From Spirochaetaceae bacterium UBA5556 (GTDB lineage Bacteria > Spirochaetota > Spirochaetia > Treponematales > Rectinemataceae): a stretch of 64,000 nucleotides of DNA. Positions 54,887 to 64,000 of this stretch are shown here, piece by piece. The DNA lies in contig DIMW01000015.1 in the NCBI GenBank assembly GCA_002425765.1, forward strand, positions 124,001 through 188,000. The letters run 5' to 3'. The notes beneath the pieces are model-generated. The model made no database searches, had not been told where the DNA came from, and worked only from the letters and a program-made list of their open reading frames with translations. The stretch's first letter is position 1; every line of letters starts with the position of its first letter. Both the position numbers and the translations under genes were made by a program.

Positions 54887-55963
54887 ATGAAAGCGGCGGG
54901 CGCCGTTCGGCGCGTCAATCTTTGCGGAGGATCCTCAACAATGGCACATAAAAAGCCGCAGAGGGCCTGCGCCGCACTCATGCAGGCGGAGCTCGACAGG
55001 ATTTCCACAGCCTTGCCATCGCTCGACTCTTTTTCTCTGCCATGCAAGCTGGTACTGCAGCGTCTGCATTTTCTGAGCTGGCAGGAGAAGGTCCTGCTGA
55101 TCGCGCAGGTGAGGGACAAAGAAGATTTTTTGTCGCTGGGACTTGCCGAAGTCGAAAGCTTTTTGTACCGTTCAGTACATGCCCAATTGCCGGACATGGC
55201 ACGCGTATGGGAACAGGCCGAGCGGGACGCCGAGTATGTAGGGCGGCTTGGCGCAAAGTTCATATGCGTCACTGAAAAGGAATACCCCCCGCTCTTGCGG
55301 GAGATTCACAGGGCGCCATTCGGCCTCTTTGTGCGCGGCGATACCCGGAGCCTGAGTTGGCCCTCGGTGACGATGGTGGGGACCAGGATGCCGACATGGA
55401 CAGGTGTCCGCGCCGCGGTGCGTCTGGCGAGAGAGACGGCGGATGCGGGGTTTTGCGTGGTGTCGGGGCTGGCGCGCGGAATCGACGCGTCGGTGCACCG
55501 CGGCGCTCTGCAGAGCGGTGCCTCACCCACGATCGCCGTGCTCCCCTGCGGACTGGATCGGGTGTATCCCCCATCGAACGCGTCGCTCGCCGCCGCAATG
55601 CTCGGGAATGGCGGCTGTTTGGTTACGGAATATCCTCCTGGTGTCAGCCTTGATCGATATCGTTTCCCTGAACGGAATCGTATCCTCGCAGGATTGTCCG
55701 GGCTCACCCTCGTGATCGAGGCGCCGGAGAGATCGGGCGCCCTCATCACGGCGGAATTGGCGCTCAGCGAGGGGCGTGATGTCGCGATTGCCGCGGTCTG
55801 TCTTGGTTCTTCGCGGAATGCCGGCGCGGATGCTCTTGCGAGAGAAGGGGCCTGCGCCGTGCACGGTGGCGATGGGATTGTCGCATTGTTCCATGGAGCG
55901 GGAGTCTGGGATTGGGCTTTTGAGAAAAAGCGGTACCGCCAGCCGCAGTCAAAGGAGTTTTGA
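54887..55963 (+). CDS. dprA: DNA-processing protein DprA (Smf)
   Basis: Loads RecA on incoming single strands in transformation. 358 residues from ATG 54887, or 340 from ATG 54941 (both have purine-rich sites). The Rossmann core shows VSGLARGIDASVHRGAL, VLPCGLDRVYPPSN, TEYPPGVSLDRYRFPERNR and ERSGALITAELAL. An N-terminal ~110-residue helical region precedes it. It ends directly at the topA start. Confidence 0.93.
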   Translation: MKAAGAVRRVNLCGGSSTMAHKKPQRACAALMQAELDRISTALPSLDSFSLPCKLVLQRLHFLSWQEKVLLIAQVRDKEDFLSLGLAEVESFLYRSVHAQLPDMARVWEQAERDAEYVGRLGAKFICVTEKEYPPLLREIHRAPFGLFVRGDTRSLSWPSVTMVGTRMPTWTGVRAAVRLARETADAGFCVVSGLARGIDASVHRGALQSGASPTIAVLPCGLDRVYPPSNASLAAAMLGNGGCLVTEYPPGVSLDRYRFPERNRILAGLSGLTLVIEAPERSGALITAELALSEGRDVAIAAVCLGSSRNAGADALAREGACAVHGGDGIVALFHGAGVWDWAFEKKRYRQPQSKEF

Positions 55964-58126
55964 ATGGCAGCAGCGAAGAAAAAAGAGAAGAGCGCTTCAG
56001 GTGCGGCTGGCGCACCCGGCGCATCCAAGCCCAAGACCCTCATCATCGTCGAGTCGCCGGCCAAGGCCAGGACCATAGAAAAGTATCTTGGTTCCCATTT
56101 CAGAGTTCTCGCGTCGAACGGCCAGGTGATCGATCTGCCGAAATCCAGGATGGCGGTCGATATCGAGCACGACTTCGAGCCAGAATATATCACGGTACGC
56201 GGCAAGGCCGACAAGCTCAAGGAGCTCACCGAAGAGGCGAAGCGCTCCAACGCGGTGGTGCTCGCGGCAGACCCCGATCGCGAAGGAGAGGCGATCGCGT
56301 ACCAGATAGGGAAATATCTCAAAGAAAAGATAAAACAGACACCCATACACAGAGTGACCTTCAATGAGATCACAAAACCCGCGGTGCAGGAGGCGATGAC
56401 GCGCCCGCGGGATATCAACATGAGCCTTGTCGAGGCACAGAAGGCGCGGCGCGTCATCGACCGCCTTGTTGGGTACACCCTCTCGCCGCTTCTGTGGAAG
56501 AAAGTGAAATCGGGGCTCTCTGCGGGGCGTGTACAGTCCGTAGCGCTCAAGCTTATCTGTGACCGGGAGAGAGAAGTCGAGTCTTTCATTCCGGAAGAGT
56601 ACTGGACCGTCGAGGCGCATCTGCACGCCCCAAAGCACGCAGTCCGCGCCGAACTCGCTCTTCTCGGAGGAGAAAAGCCCTCGATCAAAGACGAGACGGC
56701 CGCAAAGCAGATCATCGCGTCGCTATCCGGAAAGCCCGCCCTGGTGAGCGAAATTCAGTTCGCAGACCGCGCCGTCAAGCCGAAACCTCCTTTTACGACA
56801 TCGAAGCTGCAGCAGACCGCGGCGAACCGCCTCGGATTTACGAGCACAAAGACGATGAAGGTCGCCCAGCAGCTCTATGAGGGCGTCGATCTGGGGCATC
56901 AGAGACTCGGGCTCATCACGTATATGCGGACCGATTCAACGCGCATATCGGAGTCCACGCTGCAGGAGACGCACGAGTGGCTCGCGCAGAACTTTCCCGC
57001 CCAGACACCGGCGGCCTCCGTCCATTATTCGGTCAGCAACGCGGCGCAGGATGCGCACGAGGCCATCCGTCCCACACGGGTCGACATCACGCCCGATGAG
57101 GCCTCACGATACCTGAAGGGCGACCATCTGAAGCTGTACACCCTCATATGGGAACGTTTTGTCGCGTCCCAGATGAAGCCGGCGATAATCCGCACCGCCA
57201 CCGCTGACATTCAGATCGGAGAGGGGCTCTTCCGCACGTCCGCCTCGAGTTTTCTGGAAGAGGGTTTCTATAAAGTCATCCGGCTCGGAGCCTCTAAGGA
57301 AGAGCGCACGAGCCACCAACTGCCCTTTGAGAAGGGCGAAACGCTCCATGTCGACAAAATCGACGGTGTCCAGCACTTCACACAGGGGCCCTCGCGCTAC
57401 ACCGACGCGTCGATCGTGCGCGCGCTCGAGGAACTGGGAATCGGACGGCCTTCCACGTATGCTCCCACGATCGAGACACTCATCGAGCGTTACTATGTAC
57501 AGAGAGACAAGCGTCAGATCATCCCGACCGCGCTCGGAAAGATCATCAACGAGATTCTCTCTCAGAATTTTCCGGAAGTGATCAATACAGGCTTCACCGC
57601 GAGGATGGAATCAATGCTGGACAGGGTGGAAGAACAGAGCGTCGATTGGGTCAGCGAGCTGAAGAAACTCTATTTCCCCTTAAAGGACAAAGTCGATGAT
57701 GTCATGCACGCGCTCGAGGACTTGCATGGCGCGCTCGACGAAAAGACCGACGAAAAGTGCCCCAAATGCGGGCGTCCTCTCGTCAAAAAACTTGGAAGGT
57801 TTGGCTATTTCTTGTCTTGTTCAGGATTCCCTGAATGTACTTTCACCAAGTCGGTGCCGCTCGCGAAGTGTCCAAAATGCGGAGGCGACATAGTTCCGCG
57901 TGTCTCGACCAGGGGCAGGCGTAAAAAGTTCTATGGCTGTTCCAATTATCCCGAGTGTGATTTCATGACGCTCTATAAGCCGACGAACGCGACATGTCCC
58001 CGCTGTGGTTGGTTCCTCGTCGAGAAATACGACAAGAAGACTGGCGTCCACAAGGTCTGCATCAACCCCGGCTGCGATTACCTTCATTCCAGCGATGAGA
58101 GCAAAGAAGACAAGGGAGGCGAATGA
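55964..58126 (+). CDS. topA: DNA topoisomerase I (type IA)
   Basis: Relaxes negative supercoils. 720 residues. The TOPRIM domain begins TLIIVESPAKARTIEKYLG, with acidic residues in AADPDREGEAIAYQI. Active-site Tyr320 lies in GLITYMRTDSTRIS. Three C4 zinc ribbons fill the C-terminus: CPKCGRPL, CPKCGGDI and CPRCGWFL, each followed by a GFPEC/NYPEC/NPGC pair. The ATG abuts the dprA stop codon. Confidence 0.96.
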   Translation: MAAAKKKEKSASGAAGAPGASKPKTLIIVESPAKARTIEKYLGSHFRVLASNGQVIDLPKSRMAVDIEHDFEPEYITVRGKADKLKELTEEAKRSNAVVLAADPDREGEAIAYQIGKYLKEKIKQTPIHRVTFNEITKPAVQEAMTRPRDINMSLVEAQKARRVIDRLVGYTLSPLLWKKVKSGLSAGRVQSVALKLICDREREVESFIPEEYWTVEAHLHAPKHAVRAELALLGGEKPSIKDETAAKQIIASLSGKPALVSEIQFADRAVKPKPPFTTSKLQQTAANRLGFTSTKTMKVAQQLYEGVDLGHQRLGLITYMRTDSTRISESTLQETHEWLAQNFPAQTPAASVHYSVSNAAQDAHEAIRPTRVDITPDEASRYLKGDHLKLYTLIWERFVASQMKPAIIRTATADIQIGEGLFRTSASSFLEEGFYKVIRLGASKEERTSHQLPFEKGETLHVDKIDGVQHFTQGPSRYTDASIVRALEELGIGRPSTYAPTIETLIERYYVQRDKRQIIPTALGKIINEILSQNFPEVINTGFTARMESMLDRVEEQSVDWVSELKKLYFPLKDKVDDVMHALEDLHGALDEKTDEKCPKCGRPLVKKLGRFGYFLSCSGFPECTFTKSVPLAKCPKCGGDIVPRVSTRGRRKKFYGCSNYPECDFMTLYKPTNATCPRCGWFLVEKYDKKTGVHKVCINPGCDYLHSSDESKEDKGGE

Positions 58127-58129
58127 ACC

Positions 58130-59026
58130 ATGGATGCGCGGCTGCTCGATTACCTTGATTATCTCGGCGCGGTGCGGGGCCTTTCGCCCAAGACCGTCGA
58201 GGTATACAGGCGTGATCTTGCACATTACGAAGTCTTTCTTGAGGGGCAGGACATCGATGAGGCTGACGCGAGCGATATCCGGACATTCGCGGGTACCCTC
58301 GTGCTGGAAAAGCGGGCTCCTGCCTCCGTAAACCGCTGCCTCTCGGCAGTGCGGGGCTTTTACCGGTATCGCCTGAGATTTCATTCGAACGCCAAGGATC
58401 CCGCGCGTGAAGTTGAGAATGTGCCCGCAGGCAGACCGTTGCCCTCGTTCCTCTTTGAAGAGGAAACAAAGACGTTTCTGGATGGCATCGATGGCGATGG
58501 CTTTCGGGATGTACGGGACAGGGCACTTCTTGAGGTGATGTACTCCACGGGCTGCCGTGTCTCCGAACTCTGCGGCATGCAGCTCTCCCGTCTCCCCGAA
58601 GGCGCCGATTCGATCAGGGTGAAGGGCAAGGGCTCGAAAGAACGGCTCGTATTCCTCTGCGATTCCGCGCAAGAGGCGACAAGGCGCTATTTGCCCTATA
58701 GGACCGCGCTCATGCGGAGGCTCGGGGTTGAGGAGCACGACAGGATATTCACAAACGCGAGGGGGAAACCCTTGAGCACGCGCGGCGCGGAGAAGATTGT
58801 CGAGAAGTGGCGGCTTCAGTCCGGCATAAAAAAGCATCTGACGCCGCATACGTTCAGGCACAGTTTCGCGACGCACCTTGTGGCGGCCGGCGCCGACATG
58901 CGCGTGGTTCAGGAGATGCTCGGGCATTCGAGCATCTCGACGACGCAGGTGTACGCACATGTCGATATGGAGCGGCTGCGCCGTGTCTATGAGCAGGCGC
59001 ATCCGCACGGGTCGAAAAACAAATGA
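58130..59026 (+). CDS. xerC: Tyrosine recombinase, XerC/CodV type (second copy)
   Basis: 298-residue tyrosine recombinase. Core-binding domain YLDYLGAVRGLSPKTVEVYRRD, catalytic Arg in TGCRVSELCGM, Lys in GKGSKERLV, HTFRHSFATHLVAAGADM, GHSSISTTQVYAHV with nucleophile Tyr. Its place between topA and hslV matches codV (xerC) in Bacillus-type order, which is why I give that symbol. GGGAGG lies upstream of the ATG. Confidence 0.9.
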   Translation: MDARLLDYLDYLGAVRGLSPKTVEVYRRDLAHYEVFLEGQDIDEADASDIRTFAGTLVLEKRAPASVNRCLSAVRGFYRYRLRFHSNAKDPAREVENVPAGRPLPSFLFEEETKTFLDGIDGDGFRDVRDRALLEVMYSTGCRVSELCGMQLSRLPEGADSIRVKGKGSKERLVFLCDSAQEATRRYLPYRTALMRRLGVEEHDRIFTNARGKPLSTRGAEKIVEKWRLQSGIKKHLTPHTFRHSFATHLVAAGADMRVVQEMLGHSSISTTQVYAHVDMERLRRVYEQAHPHGSKNK

Positions 59027-59043
59027 AAGAAAGTGAGGAAAGT

Positions 59044-59634
59044 ATGGAAATGCATGCGACAACGATACTTGCCGTGAGAAAGGACGGGCATGTCGCGATG
59101 GCCGGTGACGGCCAGGTCACGATGAACAACACCGTGCTCAAAAGCAACGCAAAAAAAATAAGGACAATCTATGACGGCAAAGTGCTCTGTGGTTTTGCAG
59201 GCGCGACGGCGGACGCGTTTACCCTCTTCGAGCACTTCGAGGCGAAAGTGCAGGAATATGGCGGAGACTTGACGAGGGCTTCGGTGGAGCTCGCGAAGGA
59301 CTGGCGCACCGACCGCATTCTCCGCAAGCTCGAGGCCATGCTGCTCGTCGCGGATCAGACGAAGATGTTTCTGCTTTCGGGCACGGGCGACGTGGTGGAG
59401 CCGAGCGAGGACGCGATCGCGATCGGTTCCGGCGGTACCTACGCATATGCCGCGGCCATCGCGTACCTCGACGCCTCGCGGAGGGTGGAGGAGGGCGCCC
59501 GTTCCCAGGGAAGCACTGAGTTTACAGGGTTGCCGGGATATTTTTCTGCGCACGAAATAGCGCAGAAAAGCCTCGAAATCGCCGCGAACATCTGCATTTT
59601 TACCAACAACCGGATTGTGGTGGAGGAAATATGA
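59044..59634 (+). CDS. hslV: HslV (ClpQ) protease subunit
   Basis: Threonine-type proteolytic core of the HslUV protease, 196 residues. The chosen start gives MEMHATTILAVRK, with the catalytic Thr exposed after processing of a five-residue propeptide, as in CodW-type HslV. GDGQVTMNNTVLKSNAKKIR and SGGTYAYAAAIA follow. An upstream in-frame ATG at 59023 is less likely because GAGGAAAG sits just ahead of 59044. It overlaps hslU by 4 bases. Confidence 0.94.
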   Translation: MEMHATTILAVRKDGHVAMAGDGQVTMNNTVLKSNAKKIRTIYDGKVLCGFAGATADAFTLFEHFEAKVQEYGGDLTRASVELAKDWRTDRILRKLEAMLLVADQTKMFLLSGTGDVVEPSEDAIAIGSGGTYAYAAAIAYLDASRRVEEGARSQGSTEFTGLPGYFSAHEIAQKSLEIAANICIFTNNRIVVEEI

Positions 59635-60998
59635 TGGCAGAAAACGATACCCTCACCCCGCACAGAATCGTTGAGGAGCTCGACCGCTATATCATTGGCC
59701 AAAATAAAGCAAAAAAGGCTGTCGCCATCGCGCTGCGCAACCGGATCCGGCGGCAACGCCTCCCCGAGGAAATTCGCGAAGAGATCGCTCCCAAGAATAT
59801 TTTGATGATCGGTCCCACGGGAGTGGGGAAGACCGAGATCGCCCGCCGCCTGGCCAAGCTCTGCGGCGCCCCTTTTATAAAAGTCGAGGCGACCAAGTAT
59901 ACCGAAGTGGGATACGTGGGCCGCGATGTGGAGTCGATGGTACGGGATCTCATGGCCTCATCGGTGGCCATGGTCAAGGAAGAGATGGAATCTCAGGTCA
60001 CCGAAGAAGCAAAGCGGCGGGCGGAAGACAGATTGCTGGATATCCTGCTGCCGGGGATTACGAATTCCGACGAACCCGTCGGCGAATCGCAGGCGACGGT
60101 CATCGTGCCCCGCTCGGGTACAGAAACAAAAGAGAAATTCCGGACTCTCCTGAAAGAGGGTAAACTCGACTCACGCGAAATCGAAATCACCGTACCGGCG
60201 CAAGGGCCTCAAATAGAGCTCTTTGCCGGCTCGCAGTTTGAGGAGATGAACATCGCCCTCGGCGGACTCCAGAATATACTCGGTGGCAAGAAAAAGAAGA
60301 AGACGGTCACTGTATCGGAGGCCCTGCCCCTTCTGGAGGCCGAAGAGCGCGAACGCCTTGTCGACCAGGAAAAGATCGTTCAGGAAGCCCGTCGCCGCGC
60401 CCAGGAATCGGGGATCATTTTCATCGACGAGATGGACAAGATCGCCAACCGCGAGGGGAAGGGATCTTCAGGCATCGATGTCTCGAGGGAAGGGGTACAG
60501 CGCGACATGCTGCCAATCGTGGAGGGCACGACCGTCAACACGAAGTGGGGCCCGATTGATACGACGCACATCCTCTTCATCGGGGCGGGCGCTTTCAACG
60601 TGTCGAAGCCCCAGGACCTTATCCCTGAACTTCAGGGGCGTTTTCCCATCCGTGTCGAGCTCGACGCCCTGAGCGGCGACGACTTCGTGCGCATTCTCAC
60701 CGAGCCCAAAAACGCCTTGGTCACTCAATATGTCCAGCTTCTCAGCACCGAGGATGTCGAGCTCGGATTTTCGACAGAGGCCATCGCGAGAATCGCCGAA
60801 ATCGCGGCGGCCGCCAACAAACAGAGCGAGAACATAGGCGCGCGGCGCCTTCAGACTGTCATGGAGAGGCTTCTCGAGGATGTGTCTTTCGATGCCGACA
60901 AATACGCGAATACGAAGGTCTCTATCGATAGGGCATATGTGGACGAACACTTTAAAGACTACGTGCAGCAACAGGATTTGAGCAAATACATTCTTTAG
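59631..60998 (+). CDS. hslU: HslU (ClpY) ATPase subunit
   Basis: AAA+ unfoldase of the HslUV protease, 455 residues. HRIVEELDRYIIGQNKAKKAVAIALRN at the N-terminus, Walker A GPTGVGKTEIARRLAKL, an inserted I-domain (~residues 110-240), Walker B IIFIDEMDKIA and the C-terminal DLSKYIL tail that docks into HslV are present. Start is the first of two adjacent ATGs, coupled to hslV. Confidence 0.96.
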   Translation: MMAENDTLTPHRIVEELDRYIIGQNKAKKAVAIALRNRIRRQRLPEEIREEIAPKNILMIGPTGVGKTEIARRLAKLCGAPFIKVEATKYTEVGYVGRDVESMVRDLMASSVAMVKEEMESQVTEEAKRRAEDRLLDILLPGITNSDEPVGESQATVIVPRSGTETKEKFRTLLKEGKLDSREIEITVPAQGPQIELFAGSQFEEMNIALGGLQNILGGKKKKKTVTVSEALPLLEAEERERLVDQEKIVQEARRRAQESGIIFIDEMDKIANREGKGSSGIDVSREGVQRDMLPIVEGTTVNTKWGPIDTTHILFIGAGAFNVSKPQDLIPELQGRFPIRVELDALSGDDFVRILTEPKNALVTQYVQLLSTEDVELGFSTEAIARIAEIAAAANKQSENIGARRLQTVMERLLEDVSFDADKYANTKVSIDRAYVDEHFKDYVQQQDLSKYIL

Positions 60999-61016
60999 TA
61001 CAAGGAAGGACGGATC

Positions 61017-61796
61017 ATGGATTATGCATCGTTAGAAGAAAATCGGTTATGGGAACTCTACCATCGCACTGCAGATATCCATATCCGCGACGAGCTCGTC
61101 ATACGCTACGCGCCTCTGGTCAAGTATGTGGCAGGGAAGGTCTCGGTGACTCTGCCCTCTATGGTGGAATACCGCGACCTTGTCGGATATGGCAACTTTG
61201 GCCTTCTGGATGCGATAGAGAAGTTCAACCCTCAAAAGCATGTCAAATTCAAAACTTACGCCGTGACCCGCATCCGCGGGGCGATCTACGATCACCTGCG
61301 TGAACTCGACTGGGTACCTCGCTCCATCCGGCGCAAGACCAAGCAGATAGAGCGGGCCATCGCAAAGCTTGAGAGTCGCCTCGGACGTCCCGCGACTGAT
61401 GAGGAAATCGCCGCGGAGATGGGTATCGACCGCGAAGAGCTCTTCAAGATCATGGCCAAGGTGGCCTCTTCATCGATCCTCTCCTTGCAGGAGATATGGC
61501 CGATGAGCGCGGATTCCGAAGGGGGAACTATCGGCGACACCCTCGAGTCGCTCCACACTGAAAATCCGGATGTGGTGCTCGAACGCGAAGAGGTCCGCAG
61601 GGTCATCCTTGAAGCGTTGCAGGAACTCCCCGATAAGGAAAAGAAGGTGCTGGTCCTGTATTATTACGAGAATCTGACCCTCCGTGAGATAGGCAAAATA
61701 CTTGAGGTGACCGAGTCGCGCATCAGTCAGCTTCATACCAAGGCCATTCTGCGCCTCCGCGCGAAACTGTCGAACCGAAAGCGTGGCATCGTATAG
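61017..61796 (+). CDS. fliA: RNA polymerase sigma factor FliA/WhiG (sigma-28 family)
   Basis: 259-residue group 3 sigma factor. Region 2 (YAPLVKYVAGKVSVTLPSMVEYRDLVGYGNFGLLDAIEKF in outline), region 3 (REELFKIMAKV) and region 4 (YYYENLTLREIGKILEVTESRISQLHTKAI) are intact. This family directs flagellar late-gene transcription, which fits a motile spirochaete. The preceding gene is hslU (18-base gap), and it converges with the response regulator gene. Confidence 0.9.
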   Translation: MDYASLEENRLWELYHRTADIHIRDELVIRYAPLVKYVAGKVSVTLPSMVEYRDLVGYGNFGLLDAIEKFNPQKHVKFKTYAVTRIRGAIYDHLRELDWVPRSIRRKTKQIERAIAKLESRLGRPATDEEIAAEMGIDREELFKIMAKVASSSILSLQEIWPMSADSEGGTIGDTLESLHTENPDVVLEREEVRRVILEALQELPDKEKKVLVLYYYENLTLREIGKILEVTESRISQLHTKAILRLRAKLSNRKRGIV

Positions 61797-61798
61797 AT

Positions 61799-63202
61799 CT
61801 ATGTGTTTTGAGGAGCTTCAGCTTTCTCGTCGCCAGTCGCCGCACCGATATCCTGCATCACAATTCCGTACTGATCGATTTTTTGGTAGAGCGTCTTTCG
61901 GCCGATTTTGAGTATCTCTGCGGCCTTGGATTTATTCCCCCCGACGAGCGCGAGCGTCTCCGCGATGAGAATGCGCTCCGCGTCTTCCATCGAAGAAAAT
62001 GCCGGTACACTGATGACGCGTGTCTCCGCGCTCGATCGGGGCCCGGGCGGCAGGTCGTCCAGCACGACCAATCTCCCCGAGGCCATGACCACGGCGCTCT
62101 CGACGCAGTTTCTGAGCTCCCGGACATTGCCGGGCCAGTCGTAGGTGTAGAGCGCCTGTCTGGCCTTCGGATCGAAGCCCTCGATCTGCTTGCCATTTTC
62201 TTCGGCGAATTCCTTTAAAAAGGCCATGGCAAGCAAGGGGATGTCCTCACGCCGCTCCCGAAGGGGCGGCACATGGATGTTGACCACATTTAGGCGATAA
62301 TAGAGGTCTTCCCTGAAACGGCCTTCGGCGATTTCCTTTTTCAGGTCACGGTTGGTCGCCGCGATGAGCCGCACATCCACCTCGATGGTCTCTTCCCCGC
62401 CGACGCGTTCGAATTTGCGGTCCTGCAGGACACGGAGAATTTTGATCTGCACATTTTGGTTTATCTCGCCAATTTCATCGAGAAAGAGCGTGCCTCCGTC
62501 GGCCATTTCGAAGCGGCCTCGTTTTCGCGCCGCGGCGCCGGTGAACGCGCCCTTTTCGTGACCGAACAGCTCGCTCTCGAGGAGGCTTTCCGCAAGCGCG
62601 GCGCAGTGCACTTTGATGAAGGGCATGTCCTTTCTCGGGGAGAGGTTGTGGATGGCGTCCGCCACCAGCTCCTTGCCGACACCCGATTCGCCAGTGATGA
62701 GGACACTGGCCTTTGTGGGGGCGACCTTCCGGATGAGATCGAATATACGCTTGATCGAGGGGGCCTGGCCTATGATGTAGCTTCGAGCGCGCTGACTCTC
62801 GACTTCTGCCTTGAGCTCTATGTTGGTGCGATAGAGCTCGCGCGTCTCCAGGGCGCGTTTCACGAGGTTGATCAGGTGGTCAGTATTCGGCGGCTTGGCG
62901 ACAAAGTCGAAGGCTCCCTGCCGCATCGCCTCCACGGCCTTGTCGACGCTTCCGTGCGCGGTGAGGATGATGACGGGAATCCCGGGGTGCGTGGATACGA
63001 TATACTGCAGAAGATCGAGTCCGCTCATCCTCCCCATCTTGAAGTCGGTGATGACGACATCGATATCCTCTTTATCGACGACGGTCTTCGCTTCGATGCC
63101 ATCCTTTGCGGTCCGAACATCGTAGCCTTCCATTGAAAAGAGTTGCGCAAGTCCTTCGCGAATATTGGTTTCATCGTCAACAACAAGCAGTGTCGCCCGC
63201 AT
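61799..63202 (-). CDS. Sigma-54-dependent response regulator (NtrC/AtoC family)
   Basis: 467 residues. Receiver domain (residues ~1-120) with the phospho-acceptor Asp53 in VITDFKMGRMSG. The AAA+ domain has Walker A GESGVGKE and GAFTGA, the loop that contacts sigma-54. The C-terminus is a Fis-type helix-turn-helix (ALVGGNKSKAAEILKIGRKTLYQKI). Start ATG 63202 behind GGAGGAATAA, abutting the stop of the kinase gene, so the pair forms one operon. Target genes are unknown. Confidence 0.95.
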   Translation of the reverse strand: MRATLLVVDDETNIREGLAQLFSMEGYDVRTAKDGIEAKTVVDKEDIDVVITDFKMGRMSGLDLLQYIVSTHPGIPVIILTAHGSVDKAVEAMRQGAFDFVAKPPNTDHLINLVKRALETRELYRTNIELKAEVESQRARSYIIGQAPSIKRIFDLIRKVAPTKASVLITGESGVGKELVADAIHNLSPRKDMPFIKVHCAALAESLLESELFGHEKGAFTGAAARKRGRFEMADGGTLFLDEIGEINQNVQIKILRVLQDRKFERVGGEETIEVDVRLIAATNRDLKKEIAEGRFREDLYYRLNVVNIHVPPLRERREDIPLLAMAFLKEFAEENGKQIEGFDPKARQALYTYDWPGNVRELRNCVESAVVMASGRLVVLDDLPPGPRSSAETRVISVPAFSSMEDAERILIAETLALVGGNKSKAAEILKIGRKTLYQKIDQYGIVMQDIGAATGDEKAEAPQNT

Positions 63203-64000
63203 TTATTCCTCCATATGTGAGCCGTCAACTTTCACTCCGTCCTCCCAGGGGGGCAAAGATTTCTGTTCAGGCTGAGGTATCGGAAGATGAATAGTAAAGG
63301 TGGAACCTTTTGAAGGTGCCGACTCTACGGTGATTTCCCCATTGTGCTCTTTTACGATTTTGAAGGTGATCGTGAGGCCCAGGCCCGTTCCGCTCTCTTT
63401 TGTAGTAAAATAAGGCTCGAAAATTTTTGCCAGAAGCTCTTCGGGGATACCTATCCCCGTATCGGAGACGCCAATCTGGAGCTCGTCGTTCTGAACGAAG
63501 ACCGAGATAGTCAGGACACCCCCATCGGGCATCGCCGCCATCGCGTTCTTGATGATGTTGAGCAGTGCCTGTTTGAGGTTCTTCCGGTCGATCATCACGT
63601 CGGGCAGATCAGGCTCTATTTTTGTGGCTATGCTGATATGCTGTTCCTCCGCCTCGTGGCTCATGAGTTCGACGACCTCCCGAACCACGTCCTCGGCCCT
63701 GTCGAGGATGAGTGTGATGTCCATGGGGCGAACCGCGAACAGAAAATCCACCACGATCGAGTTGAGGCGGTCTATCTCTTGTTCTACCAGGGAGATATTG
63801 TGAAAAATAGATTCGGTCTTTTTTGTGCAGTTCTTTTCGAGAATACGGCGGATAATACCGAGCTGTATGCGGATCGAGGCAAGCGGGTTTTTAATCTCAT
63901 GCGCGACGCCCGCGGCGAGGGTGGTGAGGGCGGCGAGGCTCTCGGCTCTCCTGAGCTGCGCCTCTTTTCGCCGCTTGTCGGTTATGTCTTCCAGGTGAAT
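63203..64000 (-). CDS. Sensor histidine kinase (NtrB-like), C-terminal part
   Basis: The gene runs off the window's right edge; 265 residues are visible. From the edge: the end of a PAS domain (LEDITDKRRKEAQL), the H-box GVAHEIKNPLASIRIQ with the phospho-acceptor His, then N-box (LLNIIKNAMAAMPDGG), GVSDTGIGIPEELLAKIF and GTGLGLTITFKIVKEH of the HATPase domain. The stop codon TAA abuts the response regulator ATG. No membrane part is seen, so location is unknown. Confidence 0.93.
   Translation of the reverse strand: MHLEDITDKRRKEAQLRRAESLAALTTLAAGVAHEIKNPLASIRIQLGIIRRILEKNCTKKTESIFHNISLVEQEIDRLNSIVVDFLFAVRPMDITLILDRAEDVVREVVELMSHEAEEQHISIATKIEPDLPDVMIDRKNLKQALLNIIKNAMAAMPDGGVLTISVFVQNDELQIGVSDTGIGIPEELLAKIFEPYFTTKESGTGLGLTITFKIVKEHNGEITVESAPSKGSTFTIHLPIPQPEQKSLPPWEDGVKVDGSHMEE

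Noticed and set aside
57821..59062. 413-codon reverse-strand open frame opposite topA/xer
   Set aside because: Lies antisense to two well supported genes and has no domain signature.

Overview
The window looks like a chromosomal segment of a spirochaete, most likely from the Treponema/Spirochaetales side. The inference rests on gene content and order: a division cluster mraZ-rsmH-ftsL-murF-mraY-ftsW-ftsQ-ftsA-ftsZ lacking murD, murG and murC; then xer-dprA-topA-xer-hslV-hslU-fliA/whiG; a DUF4912 gene coupled to a GH57 gene; and a DUF3783 gene. No rRNA, tRNA or CRISPR array was seen. Housekeeping genes are GC-rich. Two stretches, about 1.7-19.4 kb and 26.3-28.3 kb, look more AT-rich and carry signs of transfer.

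Layout: 0-1.4 kb is the end of a peptide ABC transporter locus. 1.5-2.7 kb holds gene and transposase remnants. 2.7-19.4 kb is a catabolic block: acylating aldehyde dehydrogenase, PanB, formate-THF ligase, OFA-type transporter (reverse strand), IS110 and ISL3-like remnants, class III aminotransferase, PanE, M20 amidohydrolase, a complete Liv-type ABC importer, PduL and a P1/DmpA peptidase (reverse strand). 19.7-25.9 kb has DUF4912, GH57, purA, guaA and a KamA/EpmB-like radical SAM gene. 26-28.3 kb has an orphan antitoxin and a foreign-looking zincin lipoprotein. 28.5-36 kb has argR, DUF3783, clpB, tatD, an MBL hydrolase, a lipoprotein and class II aldolase. 36-44.7 kb has infC-rpmI-rplT, a ZapB-like/ZapA pair, rpoZ, miaA, a small membrane protein, a UvrD-type helicase, an RlmM-like methyltransferase and an HD hydrolase. 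44.8-54.9 kb is the division and wall cluster. 54.9-64 kb is dprA-topA-xer-hslVU-sigma-28 and an NtrB/NtrC-type two-component pair cut by the window edge.

The most interesting proposal is that the 2.7-19.4 kb block encodes fermentation of pantothenate or a related pantoyl or beta-alanyl amide. PanB and PanE occur without PanC or PanD, but with an amidohydrolase, an omega-amino-acid-type aminotransferase, an acylating semialdehyde dehydrogenase, a phosphotransacylase (PduL), formate-THF ligase, an importer and an OFA transporter. Run in the degradative direction these would cleave the amide to pantoate and beta-alanine. Pantoate would go via ketopantoate to 2-ketoisovalerate plus a C1 unit released as formate with ATP. 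Beta-alanine would go via malonate semialdehyde to an acyl-CoA and acyl-phosphate, also giving ATP. This is inference from family functions and gene grouping, not demonstrated.

Other notable points: ftsA has no ATG, GTG or TTG start and appears to use CTG behind an ideal Shine-Dalgarno site; four 10-bp repeats overlap the mraZ start as a likely MraZ operator; argR is preceded by an ARG-box-like palindrome and an overlapping 34-codon basic ORF; the GH57 protein has Gln where the catalytic Glu is expected; and LivG has a degenerate ABC signature motif.
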